Positions 44,680-53,636 of a DNA stretch of 64,000 nt are shown piece after piece. The stretch lies in contig CAJXYP010000011.1 of assembly GCA_913063225.1 (NCBI GenBank), forward strand, positions 1-64,000, given 5' to 3'. The stretch is from an uncultured Cellvibrionales bacterium. GTDB lineage: Bacteria > Pseudomonadota > Gammaproteobacteria > Pseudomonadales > GM7GCV1. Both the position numbers and the translations under genes were made by a program. Within the stretch, counting starts at the first letter, position 1, and every line of letters starts with the position of its first letter. The notes under the pieces are model-generated. The model was not told where the DNA came from. It did not search any database and was given only the letters and a program-made list of their open reading frames with translations.

Positions 44680-45370
44680 GTGATAGATCTTTTAAACACG
44701 ACAGGTTGGACCAAGCTGTGGGCTTTTTCCTTGGCAATCCTTGCTCTTGCTGGTTGTTCTACGACGGCGGTAGACCCTTATGAAGGTTTTAACCGCTCTA
44801 TGACGTCTTTCAATGACACGGCGGATAAGTACCTGTTGAAACCCCTGGCACAGGGCTATGAAGCGGTGCTTCCCGATCCGGTGCCTAATATGTTTAGTAA
44901 CCTGGGCGAGCCAGTGGTTGCGGTAAATCAACTGTTGCAGGGTAAGGGAAAGTTAGCAGCAAACGACCTAGGTCGATTTGTTCTTAACTCTACCATTGGG
45001 CTGGTCGGCTTATTCGATGTTGCTGCTTTGGCGGGATTGGATAAACACGATGAAGACTTTGCTCAGACCCTTGCTGTTTTGGGGCGTCGGCAGCGGGCCA
45101 TATCTTGTATTGCCCTTAATGGGGCCTTCCACGGTCGCCGGTATTCCCAGTCGCTATGTTGACTCCTTTGGGAGCCCTCAGCGATATATCGATCATATAC
45201 CCACTCGAAATTCGGTCCGGGCTCTAGAGTTAATTTCTCTGCGGGCAAGTCTGTTACAAAGAGAGGGTCTAATCTCGGGTGACCGGTACATTTTCCTTCG
45301 CGACGCTTACCTTCAACGTCGAGAATATTTAATTAATGATGGTCTAGTTGAAGACTCTTTTCTCGACTAA
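44680..45370 (+). pseudogene. mlaA: MlaA (VacJ) lipoprotein, frameshifted
   Basis: Outer-membrane phospholipid-recycling lipoprotein. The first part has the lipobox LAGC, DPYEGFNRSMTSFNDTADKY and LGRFVLNSTIGLVGLFDVA, all MlaA hallmarks. The continuation WGVGSGPYLVLPLMGPST ... PTRNSVRALELISLRASLL is in another frame. The join is at the TTTT-GGGG run 45077-45084: dropping one T restores the expected LAVWGVGSGPY. Either a one-base insertion inactivated the gene or the run is misread. GTG start at 44680 with AAGGAG upstream. It heads the RND-mlaC operon. Confidence 0.85.
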
Positions 45371-45410
45371 ATTAGTAATTAATTCGAAAGTTTTATAAAG
45401 GACGTTTTTT

Positions 45411-47864
45411 ATGCAAACGGCAGCTAATCGCGTTGATGGAATGTACGGGCGTTGTCTTGCCAGGCCAGTGATTATCATCTCGATATTCGCGGCTCTTTGC
45501 TTTCTGGCGGCCTATCAATTGCAGTATTTCCGGTTTGATGCGTCCTCTGACACTATGATCTCGCAATCCGACCCTGAACTGGCTTTCTACAATGAGGTCA
45601 CGGACAGCTTTGGTGAAAGCCCCTTTTTGGTACTCACCTATACACCGGATGAAGGCGAGCTTTTTACAGCCTACCACCTGCAGAGATTGGCGGACCTGAC
45701 GGATGCAATGCTGGCGGTAGAGGGTGTTAATGGCGTTACGTCCATACTGGACGTGCCTTTACTGCTAAGCCCTGCGGTGCCAATTGCCGAGTTGGCGCAA
45801 GGGTTTCGAACCCTGAGATCAGAGGACGTTGATCTCCACCTCGCAAAATCTGAACTGAGCGCCAGTCCCTTATTTAAGGACCTTTTGGTTTCAGCCGATT
45901 CTCGCAGTACGGCGGTCCAGCTGAATATATCTTCTGAGGCGGGTAGGCGCTTGCAAGAAGCGGGAGCGAGCGAGCTATCAGACCTTGATCGACGGGATCT
46001 CGAGGAACTGGCTAAAAAACAGGAAGAGCAAACCATTGATTCCGTTCGGTCAATTCGTGATGAATATACCAACGGTGCCCAGCTTTACCTTGGCGGTGTG
46101 CCGATGATTCGGTCGGACATGGTTCAATTTGTAAAAGAGGATATGGCAACCTTCGGGATTATTATTATCTTGCTGCTTGGTATTGCCCTGTTTATATTTT
46201 TTAAGTGCCCCCGATGGGTAATGATCCCTTTGCTAACCGTGTTTGTGACAGTTCTGCTGACCATGGGTGTGTTAGCCTGGTTAGATCAGCCTGCCACGGT
46301 GGTGTCCTCTAGTTTTATTGCATTACTGGCTATTTTTTCCATCTCTTTTAGTATTCATTTGATATCGGAATATCGGGATTTAGCGCCGGAATCTTCGCAT
46401 CTAAGCCAATATTCGCTAGCAATGCAGACCATGAAAAATAAGCTAGCGCCCAGTATTTACACCGCATTGACAACCTGTGTGGCTTTTGCCTCGCTTATTA
46501 CCAGTGACATTGTTCCGGTTGCCGATTTCGGCCGCATGATGTGCATTGGTATTGTAATAGCGCTGATTGTTTCCTACGCATTGTTTTCCAGTATCTTGGT
46601 ATTAATACCTAAGAAGGATATATGTGAGACGTTAATCGCACTGCCGATTATTAATGCCTGGTTCGCTCGCCTTTCCATTAACCGCACAAAATCGATCCAT
46701 CTGGCAGCTGTAGGGGTATTGATTGTGTCAATTCTAGGCGTTAGCCAGTTGGGCTTGGGCAATCGAATTGTCGAGTATTTTCGAGCTGATACAGAGATTA
46801 GGCAAGGGCTGGAGTTCATAGATACCGAACTAGGTGGCACCGTCCCCTTGGACATCGTTGTCTATTTTGACCCATATGAAACACCTGAATTACTAGAAAA
46901 CGACCCCTTCGATCCGTTTTCCTCTTTTGCGGAGGAAGAGCCCGATCCCTATCCGCAACGATATTGGTTTACTCCGCAGAAACTGGCGATAGTGGAACAG
47001 CTACAAAGCTACATTGACTCTAGACCGGAGACCGGCAAGTCGGTATCGATTTCGAACCTCGAGCAGGTAGGGCGTGGATTTACCGATGGCGAGGCGTTAA
47101 GTTACTTAGAACTCACCGCCATTCTTGGCTCGGTAACTGAGGAAATTAGGGGCAGTTTAATAGATCCCTATGTGTTGCCTGAACTGGGTCAAATGAGAAT
47201 TTCCACTCGTCTGCACGAGACCGGTGAGTCCTATAGCTTAGAGGAACTAATCGACTCGATTGAGGCCTATGCGATAAATGAAGTAGGGCTGGAACCCGAA
47301 GAAATCCACATAACCGGAGTAGCTGTATTGTTTAATGGCATGCTTAAACAGCTGTTGGATTCTCAGCTTTCGACCGCTTTTGGCGTAGTGTTTGCCACCT
47401 TCTTGATGTTCGCCTTACTGCTTCGGTCAGTCAAGATGGCGGTTATCGGGCTTGCTCCCAATATTATGGCCGCGCTTATAATTTTAGGTTTTATGGGGTT
47501 CGTGGGCATACCCTTAGATATGATGACCATCACAATTGCAGCCATTGTTATTGGCATTGGCGTGGACGACGCGATCCATTATTTACATCGTTTCAAGGTG
47601 GAAATAGATAGCGGCCGAACAGCAGAAGAGGCCGTATTGGCTACTCATAAAAGCACGGGTAAAGCCCTATATTTCACCTCTTTCACTGTGATCGCAGGAT
47701 TGTCTGTACTAATGTTGTCTAGATTTATGCCTACGGTATATTTTGGTTCACTAGCGGCTTTGGCAATGGCAGTTGCTTTAACTGCTAACCTAAGTTTATT
47801 GCCGGCGTTATTGTTGACGGCCTATAAGTCGAAGGGAAACACTAAGGAAGCTATTTCAGTATGA
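45411..47864 (+). CDS. RND-superfamily (MMPL/HpnN-like) lipid exporter
   Basis: An 817-residue inner-membrane protein with two halves, each a periplasmic loop and about five membrane helices, as in MMPL/HpnN proteins. VVSSSFIALLAIFSISFSIH and TIAAIVIGIGVDDAIHYLHR are the paired proton-relay helices (Ile-Gly-x-Asp-Asp in the second; the first has lost the acidic residues). It begins 40 bases after mlaA and overlaps mlaC by 4 bases. Company with MlaA and MlaC suggests lipid transport between inner and outer membrane; direction unknown. Confidence 0.85.
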   Translation: MQTAANRVDGMYGRCLARPVIIISIFAALCFLAAYQLQYFRFDASSDTMISQSDPELAFYNEVTDSFGESPFLVLTYTPDEGELFTAYHLQRLADLTDAMLAVEGVNGVTSILDVPLLLSPAVPIAELAQGFRTLRSEDVDLHLAKSELSASPLFKDLLVSADSRSTAVQLNISSEAGRRLQEAGASELSDLDRRDLEELAKKQEEQTIDSVRSIRDEYTNGAQLYLGGVPMIRSDMVQFVKEDMATFGIIIILLLGIALFIFFKCPRWVMIPLLTVFVTVLLTMGVLAWLDQPATVVSSSFIALLAIFSISFSIHLISEYRDLAPESSHLSQYSLAMQTMKNKLAPSIYTALTTCVAFASLITSDIVPVADFGRMMCIGIVIALIVSYALFSSILVLIPKKDICETLIALPIINAWFARLSINRTKSIHLAAVGVLIVSILGVSQLGLGNRIVEYFRADTEIRQGLEFIDTELGGTVPLDIVVYFDPYETPELLENDPFDPFSSFAEEEPDPYPQRYWFTPQKLAIVEQLQSYIDSRPETGKSVSISNLEQVGRGFTDGEALSYLELTAILGSVTEEIRGSLIDPYVLPELGQMRISTRLHETGESYSLEELIDSIEAYAINEVGLEPEEIHITGVAVLFNGMLKQLLDSQLSTAFGVVFATFLMFALLLRSVKMAVIGLAPNIMAALIILGFMGFVGIPLDMMTITIAAIVIGIGVDDAIHYLHRFKVEIDSGRTAEEAVLATHKSTGKALYFTSFTVIAGLSVLMLSRFMPTVYFGSLAALAMAVALTANLSLLPALLLTAYKSKGNTKEAISV

Positions 47865-48457
47865 GAAAATATATAAGAATTTTGCTTTTTAGTTCACTGA
47901 CGCTATTGTTACCCCAATCACTATTGGCGCAGCCTTCAGCGGCGGATGACTTCATCAATGAAGCGTCTTCAGCACTGCTAGAGACTTCTTCGATAGGCGA
48001 TGCCGATGAAAGATTGACCAGGCTAAGTTCTGCTATTGATCAGTACTTTGATTTGAGCCTTGTGGCGCTAGGCGTCGTAGGCAATCATCGAGACGCCCTT
48101 TCTGCAGAACAGATGTTGGAATTTGAAGTGGAATTTCAGAAAGCCCTGGTTGGCCTGATGTTTGCCGCGCTAGAAGAAATTGGCAGTTACGAATTGCTTG
48201 TTGAAGAGCCGCGCATGCGCGATGAAAATCGAGCACAGGTTTTGGCGCTAATTGAAACGGCGTCTCAGGGGGATCTTGAGTTTTTATTCTCGCTGGTTCG
48301 CAGTGAAAATGCTTGGAACGTAGCTAATCTAATTATAAGTGGCGTAAACCTGGGCCTAACATATCGAAATCAGTTCAATGAGCTAATGTTGAGCAATGAG
48401 GGTAATGCCGACTTAGCGATTACCGCTTGGGCGGAAACTCTTTCTACAGCGAGGTAG
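47861..48457 (+). CDS. mlaC: MlaC/Ttg2D-family phospholipid-binding protein
   Basis: A 198-residue periplasmic protein with signal peptide (cleavage near LLAQ). It follows the MlaC fold by pattern: YFDLSLVALGVVGNHRDALS near residues 62-81, then FALVGL-like helix and the C-terminal VANLIISGVNLGLTYRNQF strand. MlaC shuttles phospholipids across the periplasm. Overlap ATGA with the RND gene shows coupling. The MlaFEDB ABC parts are not in this window. Confidence 0.8.
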   Translation: MRKYIRILLFSSLTLLLPQSLLAQPSAADDFINEASSALLETSSIGDADERLTRLSSAIDQYFDLSLVALGVVGNHRDALSAEQMLEFEVEFQKALVGLMFAALEEIGSYELLVEEPRMRDENRAQVLALIETASQGDLEFLFSLVRSENAWNVANLIISGVNLGLTYRNQFNELMLSNEGNADLAITAWAETLSTAR

Positions 48458-48505
48458 GGCGCAGATGCTCTTGGTAAAACCCTGGGGAATAGCTAGCCAA
48501 TAACC

Positions 48506-49003
48506 ATGATTTTTGTAAATGACAAAATGCAATCTGACTACGTCTATGAACTGGTAGCCAAAACCGGTGAAGACTTCCATCCCGATTTCCAACCCGAGCT
48601 AACGCCAAAGCAAATGCTAGCCCTCGGGATTTTTGGCGGGAAATACCTCAATGACTGCATAAAGGAGTTCCCCGAAGACTGGTATCAGGGTGCTCGCTTA
48701 AGTACCGCCCATAAAGATATAAGCCAGAATTACTTTTCAGTAGACGCTTCCCAGCCCCTCAGTGAGTGGAAACGGAAGGGTTGGATTCACCCTCAGGACC
48801 CTCGCGGATGGTTTCAGTGGTATTGCCGGTATTATATGGGTCGCAGAACGGGGGATGAGGATTTGCGCCAAATAAAGCGCTGGAAGGCTTTCAGGCGTCA
48901 TGCAGGCGCAGTGCGCAAGTATTGCGAACCCTTTGATCATAGTTGCCGCAAGAAGCAACGACAGGCCTTACTGCACTGGGCCTATGACTCGAGGAATATT
49001 TGA
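48506..49003 (+). CDS. Conserved protein of unknown function (Trp/Tyr-rich)
   Basis: A 165-residue cytoplasmic protein, rich in Trp, Tyr and basic residues. PKQMLALGIFGGKYLNDCIKEFP, then KRKGWIHPQDPRGWFQWYCR and RRTGDEDLRQIKRWKAF followed by CRKKQRQALLHWAYDSR are strongly patterned. I have seen relatives in many proteobacteria and in plants, without a known function. The C-terminal half looks helical and basic, so nucleic-acid contact is possible. A second Met at residue 8 could be the start. It is not obviously part of the mla operon. Confidence 0.7.
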   Translation: MIFVNDKMQSDYVYELVAKTGEDFHPDFQPELTPKQMLALGIFGGKYLNDCIKEFPEDWYQGARLSTAHKDISQNYFSVDASQPLSEWKRKGWIHPQDPRGWFQWYCRYYMGRRTGDEDLRQIKRWKAFRRHAGAVRKYCEPFDHSCRKKQRQALLHWAYDSRNI

Positions 49004-49090
49004 GCATATACTTTTAGGGTTGCGCTAGCCGTATTCAATTAGTCAGCTAAATATTGCAACTGTCGAATTCAATGATTGGGGGATTAAGTG

Positions 49091-50152
49091 ATGTCGATTC
49101 TGAAGAAGTATATTCAATACTCTGTTCTATATATTTTCACTAGCCTTTCGCTTAATGCTATTGCGCATCATGGCTCTGTGGTAAATCCAAATATGTATCT
49201 GGCGGAAAACCTTATAGAGCTAGAAGGCGAGATTACTGAGGTTTTTTGGCGTAATCCGCATCCACGATACCGAATGGCAGTTTCTAGCGGGCCAAAGTCC
49301 GGAGAGATTTGGGAATTAGAACTCAATGGTAGTCCTATTGGTTACCGACGCGCAGGCATTGGCGAAGACGATATTGTTCGGATTGGAGAGCAGGTCAAAG
49401 TTGCGGGGTATGCTTCTAAGATTGATGCAGAATCTTTAGGCGTGCTGCATATTCTGCTGACCAACGGACAAGAGTTCGTGAACGGCAGAACTCGAGCGCT
49501 GCGCTGGTCAACTGTGCGCATGTCGGCAGAGACATTGGACTTTGACCCCATCAAGGTAGAGTCAGCGATTCAGTCTGCTGAGGGTTTATTCCGAGTCTGG
49601 AGCAGCGTGCGATCCCCGGAATTAGAAGGTTCAGATTATGAGCACATGCTAACGGATGCGGGGCGGCAATTAGCTAGCGAATACGATCCCATTGCGGACA
49701 ATCAGGAACTCGAATGCCGGCAGGGTATGCCCGACACCATGTTTGATCGGGGTTCGCCAATGGAGTTGATCGATGAGGGCGACCGTATTCTGATTCACCT
49801 TCAGGAATATGACGTAGAGCGTGTAATCCATATGAATGCGCAGCAGGGATCAATGCCGCATGAAGCATCTGATCTGGGCTATTCCGTTGGGCACTGGGAG
49901 GCAGATGTCCTAGTGGTCAACACTACAGCCCTCGATTGGCCTTATTACGATGAAGTGGGAATCCCCCAATCATTGCAAGCGACTCAATATGAGCGATTTT
50001 CGGTTTCTGAAGACGAAAATCTTTTAAGTTACGAAATAACTATTACTGATCCCGTTGTCTTTACCGCGCCACTTACACTGACAACTACTAGAGCCTGGGA
50101 GCCTGGATTAGAAGTAGCACAATTTGATTGCACCGCTACCTGGGAGGGATAA
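49091..50152 (+). CDS. Exported DUF6152-type protein
   Basis: A 353-residue secreted protein with a signal peptide (cleavage near IAHHG). The first part carries AHHGSVVNPNMYLAEN then WELELNGSPIGYRRAGIG, typical of DUF6152 domains found beside copper- or steroid/terpenoid-degradation genes in environmental bacteria. The second part has beta strands with VGHWEADVLVVNTTALDWPY, a repeat seen in many such proteins. No function is assigned. ATG at 49091 is preferred over the GTG one codon earlier because GGGGGA is 7-8 bases upstream. It is followed by the SnoaL-like gene after 3 bases. Confidence 0.7.
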   Translation: MSILKKYIQYSVLYIFTSLSLNAIAHHGSVVNPNMYLAENLIELEGEITEVFWRNPHPRYRMAVSSGPKSGEIWELELNGSPIGYRRAGIGEDDIVRIGEQVKVAGYASKIDAESLGVLHILLTNGQEFVNGRTRALRWSTVRMSAETLDFDPIKVESAIQSAEGLFRVWSSVRSPELEGSDYEHMLTDAGRQLASEYDPIADNQELECRQGMPDTMFDRGSPMELIDEGDRILIHLQEYDVERVIHMNAQQGSMPHEASDLGYSVGHWEADVLVVNTTALDWPYYDEVGIPQSLQATQYERFSVSEDENLLSYEITITDPVVFTAPLTLTTTRAWEPGLEVAQFDCTATWEG

Positions 50153-50155
50153 GAC

Positions 50156-50503
50156 ATGAGTCAAACCGAAGATACTTTAAATCACCATCTCCAATCTTTT
50201 GGCACTGGCGATATAGACGCGCTTATATCGGATTATGCGGAAAATTCCGTAATTCTATTTGAGAGCAATCTCATCAAGGGGTTAGATAATATCAGGGCAT
50301 TTTTCACTGATTTCATTGCTAATACGCTTCCTCCCGGATGTGAGTTTGAAATGACACACAGTCAGGTTGTTGGCGATGTTGCTTATATAACCTGGACCGC
50401 AGCCACCGATGCGCTTGCCTTCAAGTTGGGCACCGATACCCTGTTGATGGCTGATGGAAAAATAATAGTGCAAACCATAGCCGCTTTGGTTGAGCCCAAG
50501 TAA
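50156..50503 (+). CDS. SnoaL/NTF2-like protein
   Basis: A 115-residue protein of the NTF2-like (SnoaL) cone fold: LNHHLQSFGTGDIDALISDY near the start, GLDNIRAFFTDFI in the middle and WTAATDALAFKLGTDTLLMA near the end. Such proteins can be small isomerases, hydratases or binding proteins. The 3-base gap to the DUF6152 gene means they are co-transcribed. The substrate is unknown. Confidence 0.75.
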   Translation: MSQTEDTLNHHLQSFGTGDIDALISDYAENSVILFESNLIKGLDNIRAFFTDFIANTLPPGCEFEMTHSQVVGDVAYITWTAATDALAFKLGTDTLLMADGKIIVQTIAALVEPK

Positions 50504-50589
50504 TTATTGAAAGTAATAATTTGGAACATCAAGCGATGCTGACGCTGAGGCCTCTCCAGTAACTTAGATTTAGGGGATATACTCTCAGA

Positions 50590-52094
50590 TCAACGATTGC
50601 GCTCGTAAGAGCCGATATCTGCGTATCCGATTCCGCTGCAGGACGTAGAACCGTATGGGGAAAATTTCTGCACACGTGGGCCGGTATCCACTTCACCCGT
50701 ATAAATATTTCCTTCAGAATCAACAGCCAAGGCATGAATCCAGTGGAATTCACCAACCTGTCGACCTCGTCTTCCAATGCGGTCCAGTTCCGTAAAGTTC
50801 TCTCGGTTCACAATGTAAAAGGTGCCGTTGGCAAGGTCGCCGACGTACAAACAGCTCTGTTCCGCGTCACTTGAAAAAGCTACTGATACCACGGTTCCGC
50901 TGGCGGTGTACGGAGCTATAGGGATATCTCGAATAAATCCGCACATACCTGATTCAGCATTTGGATTGGCACAATTACCTTGATCAATCAGGCTTAAATC
51001 AAACACCTGAATACGGTTATTGCCACGGTCACAGGTGTAGAGGAGGCCATCACTACTTATCTTCGCGCAATGAAGAGGGCTACGGAAAAACATCGGTGTT
51101 AAATTCCCGTTCTGATAGTCGCTAGCCCAGGGTCCTGCGTTATAAGGATCGATATCAGTTCCGTCAGGGTCGTCGACGGGTTTTTGTCCGTAGGCGCCAA
51201 AATGATTGATGTATTGGCCGGTTTCCGCATCGACGATCAATATGCGTTTATTACCATAGCCATCGGCGATGTACAGGCGATTGGTTTCTGGGTCTACCAT
51301 CATATCTGCGACTAAATAGGGCTGAGGTGTGCCATTTGGTCCGCCGTCGATATTTTCGCTGTCGGGTACTTCCATGCCCGCATAGCCAATCTGATAAATA
51401 AACTCGCCGGCAGCGCTAAACTTGAGGATGTGAGAGTCGTCGCCGAAGGTAGCTGCCCAGGGGAATTGGCCGGTGAAGTTAGTTCCATTACCAGATACAT
51501 ATACAAAACCATTGTGGTCAACGTAAATGCCGTGCTCTCGGCCCGGCCAGAAACAGCCTTCTTGTTTGATACATTTTTTTCCAGAAATCCAGGGTCTTGT
51601 GGGCCACCCCAGGCATCGAGCAAGTTTCCTTCGGAGTCGAATTTGAGTACGGAGGGTGCCACGATGCAACAACCGGCAATCTGATCTGCCAAGGATCTTG
51701 AATGCCCAAGTGCATCCACCGGTGTGCCATTTTCATCGGTGCCGGATACTCCAAGGGCGTAGGCAGAGCTCTGCGCCAAAGTTCTGCCACGATGATAAAC
51801 CCAAACGTTGTCCTGGGAATCTACGGTAAGTCCTCCGACCTGTCCGATAAGCCAGTCGTTGGGCAATGGTTTGGGCCAGCTTGGATCAACAACGAAGCTG
51901 GGAGCCGCGGTTCCTTCGAGTGTTCTGGATTCCGAACGCTGCATTAGTCGTTCTAGAGTGCCTAAGTCGAGAGGCGTTGATGATTCAGGTGTGGCTTTAT
52001 CGGTTGATACTGGCGCAGGTGAATCAGAGCAAGCTGCTATACCCAGCGCCCCAGCGGTTAGGATACAAAGAATGAATCTATATGGTTTGGACAT
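50590..52094 (-). pseudogene. NHL-repeat beta-propeller lipoprotein, frameshifted
   Basis: The start (MSKPYRFILCILTAGALGIAAC) is a lipoprotein signal and the first part shows VVDPSWPKPLPNDWLIGQVG and SVLKFDSEGNLLDAWGGPQD. The rest, in another frame, continues with EHGIYVDHNGFVYVSGNG, YIADGYGNKRILIVD and FHWIHALAVDSEGNIYTGEV: repeated NHL blades to the C-terminus. The frames join at the run of seven A (T on the plus strand, 51574-51580); one extra A would restore the reading frame (GFLEKKCIKQEGC). The product is probably inactive unless the run is misread. Intact relatives are secreted binding proteins. Confidence 0.8.
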
Positions 52095-52193
52095 ACATTC
52101 ACCGTTAGTTTTTGATTATGAGTCTCGCCATTCTAGAATATTGTGATCACAATAAAAGGGTTCGAAGATTTAATCTTTGTGAAGGGTAAAAAT

Positions 52194-52595
52194 ATGAATA
52201 TAAAAGACATCTGTATGCTCCTACTTTGTTGTGCCACGCCGATCTCGGCAGTTCAAGCCAATGAAGTAACTATTCTAGGCGCAGACTTTAGCCAGAGCAG
52301 AGATGGGAGTTGGACCGTAAATGTGGCTCTTTTACACGCGGACAACGGCTGGGATCACTATGCCGATATTTGGCGTGTGGTTGATACAGATGGAACTATC
52401 CTAGGTGAAAGGGTACTGCTACATCCTCATGAAGATGAACAACCCTTTGTGCGCGGTACTGATACTGTGCGGATTCCGGACGACGCTCGCACGCTTTATA
52501 TCGAGGCTCACGATATGGTTCATGGATGGACGCCCAATCGATTGGAAGTTGATATGACATTGGTTGAAAACGGCCGATTAAGAGTCGAACCATAA
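52194..52595 (+). CDS. Hypothetical exported protein
   Basis: A 133-residue protein with a signal peptide (MNIKDICMLLLCCATPISAV, cleavage near VQA). The mature part is a short beta sandwich-like sequence: GADFSQSRDGSWTVNVALLH then DGTILGERVLLHPHEDEQPF and YIEAHDMVHGW. I recognise no family with certainty. The start at 52194 is favoured because GAAGGG precedes it and the longer frame lacks a signal peptide at its N-terminus. It is divergent from the broken NHL gene and convergent with the Tat-targeted gene. Confidence 0.6.
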   Translation: MNIKDICMLLLCCATPISAVQANEVTILGADFSQSRDGSWTVNVALLHADNGWDHYADIWRVVDTDGTILGERVLLHPHEDEQPFVRGTDTVRIPDDARTLYIEAHDMVHGWTPNRLEVDMTLVENGRLRVEP

Positions 52596-52629
52596 GTTTC
52601 GCGGGCTGCGAAACTGACAAGCAAAAAAA

Positions 52630-52656
52630 TCCCGACGCTGCAGAGCAGGGTCGGGA
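52630..52656 (-). terminator. Terminator of the Tat-targeted FAH-family gene
   Basis: Stem TCCCGAC/GTCGGGA (52630-52636 and 52650-52656) with a 13-base loop, followed on the minus strand by a run of seven T. It lies between the stops of the convergent genes. Confidence 0.8.
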
Positions 52657-52691
52657 CTAATTTGAAGCTTCCTTAATTATCTACAAGGAAT

Positions 52692-53486
52692 CTACGTAAC
52701 TTCAACCTCAATCTGTCCAAGGCTTTCGATGCCTACTTTAATCACATCACCTTTATTGACCAAGCCAATGCCTTCAGGTGTTCCGGTCAAAATTATGTCG
52801 CCAGCTCTAAGTTCATAGTATTGCGAAAGAATGGCAATGCCTTCAGAAACTGACCAGCGCTGCAGGTTCAGGTCTGAATCTTGCTTTATTTCGCCGTTAA
52901 CCGTGAGCCAGATACGACCATCCACTACATGACCATTGCCGGTCACAGTAGTTAGTGGACCGCAGGGCGCAGAATGATCGAATGACTTACTGATAGCCCA
53001 AGGACGAGAAAGCTCTTGAGCAACATGTTGTAGATCTTCCCGAGTCATATCCAAACTTACACCGTATGCATATACGTGGTCTAGAGCATCAGCAGCGTCG
53101 ATATTTTTGCCACCGCTGTGAAGTGCAACAACTAACTCGGCTTCATAGCGCAGTTCGCTAGTACCTTGCGGATATGGAAATCCATCAGTTGCCGGAACTA
53201 CCGCATCGCGCGGTTTGATAAAGAAAAATGGTGGTGTTTCATCTGGGTTATCACCAGATTCTATTGCATGGGCCCGGTAGTTTCGGCCCAGGCAAAATAC
53301 GCGTCGAACCGGAAATCTGTCCGTCGTATCGTTAATTTCCATTGAAATAACTGGTGGAACATCTAGGACATAGCCTTGATCTTGAGCATATGCCGCACTG
53401 ATATTTGCGCCAAGTGCTGTAGCCCCAGCTATAGCTGCACTGCCGGTCAGAAACTTGCGACGGCTTTCTGTTTTGTCTTCACTCAT
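52692..53486 (-). CDS. Tat-exported fumarylacetoacetate-hydrolase-family protein
   Basis: A 264-residue protein of the FAH fold: VFCLGRNYRAHAIESGDNPD, then PFFFIKPRDAVV, LRYEAELVVAL (metal-binding Glu), and DIILTGTPEGIGLVNKGD near the end. The first 36 residues hold a twin-arginine signal (SRRKFLTGSAAIAGATALGA), with cleavage near AYAQ. FAH-family hydrolases and isomerases are normally cytoplasmic, so export with a bound metal is unusual. It stands alone with its own terminator. The substrate is unknown. Confidence 0.85.
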   Translation of the reverse strand: MSEDKTESRRKFLTGSAAIAGATALGANISAAYAQDQGYVLDVPPVISMEINDTTDRFPVRRVFCLGRNYRAHAIESGDNPDETPPFFFIKPRDAVVPATDGFPYPQGTSELRYEAELVVALHSGGKNIDAADALDHVYAYGVSLDMTREDLQHVAQELSRPWAISKSFDHSAPCGPLTTVTGNGHVVDGRIWLTVNGEIKQDSDLNLQRWSVSEGIAILSQYYELRAGDIILTGTPEGIGLVNKGDVIKVGIESLGQIEVEVT

Positions 53487-53636
53487 TAATATATCCCCCG
53501 ATAAGTAAATTTGGTTGAGTCCCCAAAGAATAAAGGTCTTTGCCGTTTGAGTCTATCCTACTTATATGTAACATCGGTCGCTTACCACTACTCTTACTAG
53601 GCATATGGCCAAACTAAGTTGTTTAAGGAATTACCT

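Noticed and set aside
44435-44737. 100-codon minus-strand frame before mlaA
   Set aside because: It overlaps the mlaA start region antisense and has no domain or ribosome site.
45060-45100. Programmed frameshift in mlaA
   Set aside because: No slippery heptamer with downstream structure is evident and MlaA is not known to use frameshifting; mutation or read error is simpler.
50502-50521. Hairpin AATTATT/AATAATT after the SnoaL-like gene
   Set aside because: The stem is entirely A/T and no T run follows; too weak to call a terminator.
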